A stretch of 64,000 nt of DNA from Haloarcula sebkhae (GTDB lineage: Archaea; Halobacteriota; Halobacteria; Halobacteriales; Haloarculaceae). The stretch lies in assembly GCF_014647415.1 (NCBI RefSeq), contig NZ_BMPD01000005.1, positions 248,001 through 312,000 of the forward strand, given 5' to 3'. Shown here one piece after another: positions 60,231-64,000 of the stretch. Positions within the stretch are counted from its first letter, which is position 1. Every line of letters begins with the position of its first letter. The notes under the pieces are model-generated. The model saw only the letters and a program-made list of their open reading frames with translations, had not been told where the DNA came from and made no database searches. The translations under genes were made by a program, and so were the position numbers.

Positions 60231-60473
60231 CTACTCGGCTTCCTCGGGCGTCAGCGTCGTCAGCTCGATAGCGTGAATGTCGCGAGTGAGATGGTCCCCC
60301 AGCGCGTCGTGAACAAGCTGGTGCTGGTCGACCAGCGACTCGCCCTCGAATGCCGGCGAGACCACGCGTACAGCGTAGTGTTTGTCGTCGTCGGGGTCCC
60401 GCGGTGTGGTGACCGTCGCCCGCGCCTTCGGAAGCGTTTCCTCTATGAGTTCGGCGACCGCATCCTCGTCCAT
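60231..60473 (-). CDS. BolA-family protein
   Basis: 80 residues from the ATG at 60473. The helix-strand order matches BolA: DEDAVAELIEETLPKARATV, DDKHYAVRVVSPAFEGESLV, DQHQLVHDALGDHLTRDIHA, IELTTLTPEE, with the FEGESLVDQHQLV block containing the His used for [2Fe-2S] sharing with monothiol glutaredoxin. Directly upstream of the glutaredoxin gene, so the two products likely form the BolA-Grx complex. Confidence 0.92.
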   Translation of the reverse strand: MDEDAVAELIEETLPKARATVTTPRDPDDDKHYAVRVVSPAFEGESLVDQHQLVHDALGDHLTRDIHAIELTTLTPEEAE

Positions 60474-60682
60474 ACGCGCTCTGAAGAGAGCGGCAGGCAA
60501 AACAGTTGGCGTCGCGGCTACCGACTGAGCGATAGCTACCGACGGAAAGCGACCAGTCCCGGGGCGGAAGCCAATCGTCACGACCAGTTTGATAGCCCGT
60601 CCCGTTTGTCCTTGCGGAGACCGGCCGCCTCTCCCTGCCGGCTGAACCACAGGTGTTTGTGCCCCGGGCACCTAACTCGACT

Positions 60683-61066
60683 ATGAGCGACGCAACGCTC
60701 GTCTACGACGACGACTGCGGGTTCTGTACGTGGTGGGCGGACTTCATCGGCGAGCGGTCCGACCTCGAAATTGTCGGGTTCTCCGAGCTCGATGCCGACC
60801 TGCTTGCACGCCTGCCGGACGACTACGAATCCTGTTCGCATCTGGTGACCGAGGATACCGTCTATTCCTGCGGGGAATCAATCGAAACCGCACTTACACA
60901 CACGGAACTCGGCAAGCCAGCACGGCCGCTGGTTTCGTTCCTCCGCCAGTTCGAAGACTACGAGCGGTTCCGCGAGCAGGCCTATCGGCGGGTCGCCGAC
61001 AACCGTTCGAAGTGGGGAAAGGTCATGTCGAAGACGCCGCCAGCGCGCAGAAATAATCCGGACTAA
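60683..61066 (+). CDS. DCC-family thiol-disulfide oxidoreductase (DUF393)
   Basis: 127 residues from the ATG at 60683. The family motif is LVYDDDCGFCTWWADFIGE, a thioredoxin-like start with DxxCxxC; IVGFSELDADLLARLPDD and SCSHLVTEDTVYSCGESIET follow. The usual later helix region has RPLVSFLRQF. It probably acts in disulfide handling in the cytoplasm. It is divergent from bolA. Confidence 0.87.
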   Translation: MSDATLVYDDDCGFCTWWADFIGERSDLEIVGFSELDADLLARLPDDYESCSHLVTEDTVYSCGESIETALTHTELGKPARPLVSFLRQFEDYERFREQAYRRVADNRSKWGKVMSKTPPARRNNPD

Positions 61067-61139
61067 CGACACAGATAGCGGGCCGGTGGACGCCGTTCTC
61101 ACATCGAGCAGCGGTAGTCCGCGACAGCCGTCCGTCGAC

Positions 61140-61550
61140 TCACCCCATCAGTTGCTGGTGGGTCGGTTTCATACAGCGGTCCTGAACGACGCGGCGGCCG
61201 GCCGCTTCGGCACGTTCGACGGCTTCGTCGTCGTGGATGCCGAGCTGGAGCCAGATGACGGCGTCGTCGTTGCGGTCCAGTGCCGCGTCGACGATGTCGC
61301 TGACCTCGTCGCTTGGCCTGAATACGTCGATGATGTCTATGTCACCGGGGACCTCCGCCAATGAGTCGTAGGCCTTCTGCCCGAAGATCTCGTCAGCGAA
61401 GGGGTTGACCGGAATCACGTCGTACCCCTGTTGGGTGAGGTACTTCGGAATCTCGTGTGCGTCCTTACCGGGGCTGGTCGAACACCCGACAACGGCGACG
61501 CGGTCCAGTTCGAGGATCCCTTGGAGTTCGTCGTCCGAAGTAACAGGCAT
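61140..61550 (-). CDS. CoA-binding domain protein
   Basis: 136 residues from the ATG at 61550. A Rossmann-type fold: DRVAVVGCSTSPGKDAHEIP, KYLTQQGYDVIPVNPFADEI, IDIIDVFRPSDEVSDIVDAA and VIWLQLGIHDDEAVERAEAA with RCMKPTHQQL. This YccU/CoA-binding family resembles the N-terminal domain of succinyl-CoA synthetase alpha; the biological role is not defined. Confidence 0.9.
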   Translation of the reverse strand: MPVTSDDELQGILELDRVAVVGCSTSPGKDAHEIPKYLTQQGYDVIPVNPFADEIFGQKAYDSLAEVPGDIDIIDVFRPSDEVSDIVDAALDRNDDAVIWLQLGIHDDEAVERAEAAGRRVVQDRCMKPTHQQLMG

Positions 61551-61596
61551 ATACGACAGTTCGTCGGGCAGCAACAAAAGCGATTGCCTGCGGAAC

Positions 61597-61971
61597 CTAT
61601 CCTGTGGGCTCGTCGGCCTCTGTCGGTTCCTGCAGGTAGGTCTCGCCCCACGCTGCCATTTCGGTGATCACGGACTCCAGTGACTCCCCGTGTTCGGTGA
61701 GGGAGTAATTGACGCGAAACGGCTGTTCGTTGATTACTTCCCGATCGACGAGCCCCTTCTCCTGCAGGTCTTCGAGGCTGTCGGAGAGCACTTTGGACGA
61801 AATCCCATCGACGTTCTCTTTGAGTTCGTTAAATCCTGAGGGGCCGTTATCAAGCAGTCGGTGGATGATAACGGGGTGCCACTTCTTCCCGATGAGGGAC
61901 GCCGTCGTGGTGATGGGACACCAGTCCTCGCCAGCACACCAGACGGAGAGCTTCTCCGGTGAATCACTCAT
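61597..61971 (-). CDS. HxlR-family transcriptional regulator
   Basis: 124 residues from the ATG at 61971. The HxlR winged-helix pattern is WCPITTTASLIGKKWHPVII, HRLLDNGPSGFNELKENVDG and ISSKVLSDSLEDLQEKGLVD, then INEQPFRVNYSLTEHGESLE. It has cysteines at WCAGEDWC near the N terminus which might sense redox or metal. It lies upstream of the CoA-binding gene on the same strand. Confidence 0.93.
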   Translation of the reverse strand: MSDSPEKLSVWCAGEDWCPITTTASLIGKKWHPVIIHRLLDNGPSGFNELKENVDGISSKVLSDSLEDLQEKGLVDREVINEQPFRVNYSLTEHGESLESVITEMAAWGETYLQEPTEADEPTG

Positions 61972-62200
61972 ATCTTGCCGTGTTTTCGGGCGCGGCTGGC
62001 TAATAACTACCCCTGTACAGGTAGCCAGAATACATCGTCCGGGACCCACATCGAGAACAGTAGTTGAAACCGATTCTCTCAACGCACGGATTGCCACCTG
62101 TTACGTCTGCCCGCTGAGGAATATGCAAGCCATACCGAACGACAGACCCGCCGGTCTCGGTAGCCGTGACTTTTACCGGCGTCGAGGAGCCAGATTCGCT

Positions 62201-62524
62201 ATGGATCTTCAGGTCGCTGGACTGGAGGATCTCGAAGAGCGGGTTCGAAAGGCAGCCGATCGAATCGGTGAACTTCAGGCGGGGACACGAGTCCACTCGG
62301 ACACGTTCTTTTCCCAGCAGTTCATGCGCAACCACACCGAGTTCGACTCGTTTGACTCGTTCTGTACGCAGAGCCCGCTCACTCTTAATGACATCAGCGA
62401 CGTCCAGGACGCCCCTCGCGACCAGCTCAACGAGTACATCGCCGCCACAACCGACTTCGAGACGTGGGAGGGGATGAAAACGCAAGCGGCAGAGGAAGAT
62501 ATCATCGACCAGATCGTTTCCTGA
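62201..62524 (+). CDS. Conserved haloarchaeal hypothetical protein
   Basis: 107 residues from the ATG at 62201. Soluble: LQVAGLEDLEERVRKAADRI, TFFSQQFMRNHTEFDSFDSF, NEYIAATTDFETWEGMKTQA. It ends against the stop of the phosphate permease (62525), convergently. No domain is recognised. Confidence 0.7.
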   Translation: MDLQVAGLEDLEERVRKAADRIGELQAGTRVHSDTFFSQQFMRNHTEFDSFDSFCTQSPLTLNDISDVQDAPRDQLNEYIAATTDFETWEGMKTQAAEEDIIDQIVS

Positions 62525-63742
62525 TTACGCGATTCCGGGCACCGCGTGCAAGAGGATATACAGCCCGTAGCTGATAATACCCGCACCCACCATCGATCCG
62601 ACCCACGATCCGACAGTGATGCCGACTTTCCGGGGAGAGACACCACTTCCTCCGGATGAACTCGCGGCGAGACCACTGCCGACGATACTGGCGATCATCA
62701 CCTTGTTGAACGAGATAGGAATCCCCAGCACGATCGCGAGTTGGGCGATCAGAAACGCCGGAATCAGGGCGGCGATCGACCGTCGCGGTCCGAGTGAGGC
62801 GTACTCGTTCGAGACGGCTTGAACGAGCCGTGGTCCCCGGATCCACGCACCGAGGAGGATGCCACCACCGCCAAGCGCGAGCAAGTAGATCGACGAGAGC
62901 TTGAGGTCTGTCTCGAAGATAGTTTCGAGTGGCCCGGTCGCGAGCCCGACTTGCGTGCCACCGCTGGTGAACACGACGATGAGTCCAAGCGCGACCAGAA
63001 ACTGATTGATTCCGGCTGTCTCGTCGCGGTGCAACAGTGCGCGTGTCCCGGCGAGTGCAAGAAGTCCACAGATGACACTCACGGCGACCATCCCGAGCGT
63101 GTAGGACCCGCCAACGGACGTCGGGAGCAGGTGGTACGTGGTAGCGAGGTATCGGGCAACAGACCCCTGAGCGCCGCTCGCTGTCGGAATGACGGTAAGC
63201 TGGATGTTGGCCAGGGCATACCCGACTGCCCCACCGAGGACGGGAATCCCGATGATTTCTGGCACGGATTCGCTCCGAAGGCCACGCGCGAGTCCGTAGG
63301 CAAGAACACCCTCAACGATGGGAATCGCGAACCAGAACCCGAGGATGACGACGTATTCGTCGATGGCGAACCCCCCACCGAGTGCGATGCCCGCGCCGAT
63401 CATCGCTCCCGTGACAGTGAACGCCGATGGAATCGGATACCCGTAGGTGTTCCCGATCGTGATGAGTGTCGCCGCGGTGAGTAACGCTGCTGCGGCGGCG
63501 AGCGGCGTGATCGTCACGCCGGTCACGAGGTCTTTCCCGATGGTCTCGGAGATGCTGCCTCCCTGGAGGATTGCCCCCAGTCCGGCCACGACCCCGACAA
63601 GCAGGGCCGCGCGGAGAACCGAGAGTGCGTTTGCTCCGACGGCGGGAGCAACGGGGGCCGAGTTACTGTTTGCCCCGACGGTGAAGGACATGAACAGCGC
63701 CGCGAGCAGCGCAATCGCGAGAACGAGAATCACGGACGCCAT
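62525..63742 (-). CDS. PiT-family inorganic phosphate permease
   Basis: 405 residues with about 10 membrane helices. The two PiT signature repeats are FTVGANSNSAPVAPAVGANA near the N terminus and IPISFNKVMIASIVGSGLAA near the C terminus, where the usual GANDxxN is altered. GNTYGYPIPSAFTVTGAMIG fits the internal repeat. These carriers import phosphate with H+ or Na+. No PhoU-like partner is adjacent in the window. Confidence 0.9.
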   Translation of the reverse strand: MASVILVLAIALLAALFMSFTVGANSNSAPVAPAVGANALSVLRAALLVGVVAGLGAILQGGSISETIGKDLVTGVTITPLAAAAALLTAATLITIGNTYGYPIPSAFTVTGAMIGAGIALGGGFAIDEYVVILGFWFAIPIVEGVLAYGLARGLRSESVPEIIGIPVLGGAVGYALANIQLTVIPTASGAQGSVARYLATTYHLLPTSVGGSYTLGMVAVSVICGLLALAGTRALLHRDETAGINQFLVALGLIVVFTSGGTQVGLATGPLETIFETDLKLSSIYLLALGGGGILLGAWIRGPRLVQAVSNEYASLGPRRSIAALIPAFLIAQLAIVLGIPISFNKVMIASIVGSGLAASSSGGSGVSPRKVGITVGSWVGSMVGAGIISYGLYILLHAVPGIA

Positions 63743-64000
63743 GGATTCAGTGCCCCCGATACGGTCTCTGGTAGTGAGTTATCGAGAACGATCGGTTACA
63801 GCCACGTATCCACATTTGTCCACAAACCGTGTCACGGGACGGATGAACCCATCGAACTGCCCTATATCGGCTGGTGGTGGGCCAATTGTCTGGATAAGTA
63901 ATCTGGTTTATTCAGGTGCTGTATTCAGATGGCCGCCAACACAAACCTCACACTTCGACGTGGTTCGATCGCTTGAGAGAGACCACACGTAGAATAGCCA
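63743..64000. other. Terminal intergenic stretch
   Basis: Leader side of the phosphate permease gene. No gene, repeat or clear promoter was recognised. Confidence 0.4.

Noticed and set aside
1..64000. CRISPR arrays, complete insertion sequences, transposases or integrases
   Set aside because: No regularly spaced repeat array and no transposase or integrase motif was found; only short repeats and possible scars.

Overview
The window is high-GC haloarchaeal chromosome, most like Haloarcula. The encoded proteins are strongly acidic. TATA/box-A elements sit about 25-35 bp upstream of ATGs, often implying leaderless transcripts. There is a transcription factor B, an archaeal RNase P subunit, the aCPSF1/FttA nuclease, an SRP 7S RNA, GatCA without GatB, and many small haloarchaea-only membrane proteins. 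Assignments rest on reading the translations; no database search was run.

Layout. 1-8.1 kb: two tandem paralogues with zinc ribbons, one membrane segment and a CAP-like domain, then hisF, a FIST sensor with a PAS histidine kinase, and purL. 8.4-13.7 kb: small membrane proteins, then a compact redox cluster. It holds two DUF2249 proteins, a cupin, a free-standing glutamyl-tRNA-reductase-type dimerisation domain, a haem-copper-oxidase-like membrane protein, two small membrane proteins and their winged-helix regulator. 13.9-18.2 kb: a Tat-exported two-domain multicopper oxidase, a compositionally different quinone oxidoreductase, and a radical SAM enzyme coupled to a PaaB-like candidate peptide substrate. 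18.4-31.5 kb: mostly core functions (PHP, asparagine-synthase-like, NUDIX, TFB, GatCA, a frameshifted M48 protease, two glycosyltransferases flanking an MFS carrier, RNase P subunit, YhbY, MscS, tRNA-Arg). 31.6-37.5 kb: 7S RNA, acyl-CoA synthetase, methyltransferase, and a probable 2-keto-3-deoxy-pentonate dehydratase with an IclR regulator.

37.9-56.4 kb is one large molybdenum/tungsten redox region. It contains a three-subunit, Tat-exported formate-dehydrogenase-like enzyme plus an extra membrane protein; a 711-residue HdrA/MvhD-like multi-cluster Fe-S protein; a TorD-like chaperone; several very small membrane or zinc-ribbon proteins; a DyP-like exported protein; and an aldehyde:ferredoxin oxidoreductase homologue. 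Cofactor and supply genes follow: mobA, a YqeC-like protein, moaA and a MOT1-type molybdate transporter. 56.5-64 kb: DHH phosphoesterase, FttA, a CGYS glutaredoxin next to BolA, a DCC protein, a CoA-binding protein, an HxlR regulator and a PiT phosphate permease.

The most interesting signals are two sets of shared palindromes. CCGAACA-NN-TTCGG lies in both divergent promoters that drive DUF2249 genes (9939 and 11209). GTTCCCAG-N3-CTGAGAAC lies upstream of both the multicopper oxidase and the radical SAM/candidate-peptide operon (13838 and 16613). Together they suggest that 9.4-18.2 kb holds a co-regulated and largely undescribed redox/copper/peptide-modification system.
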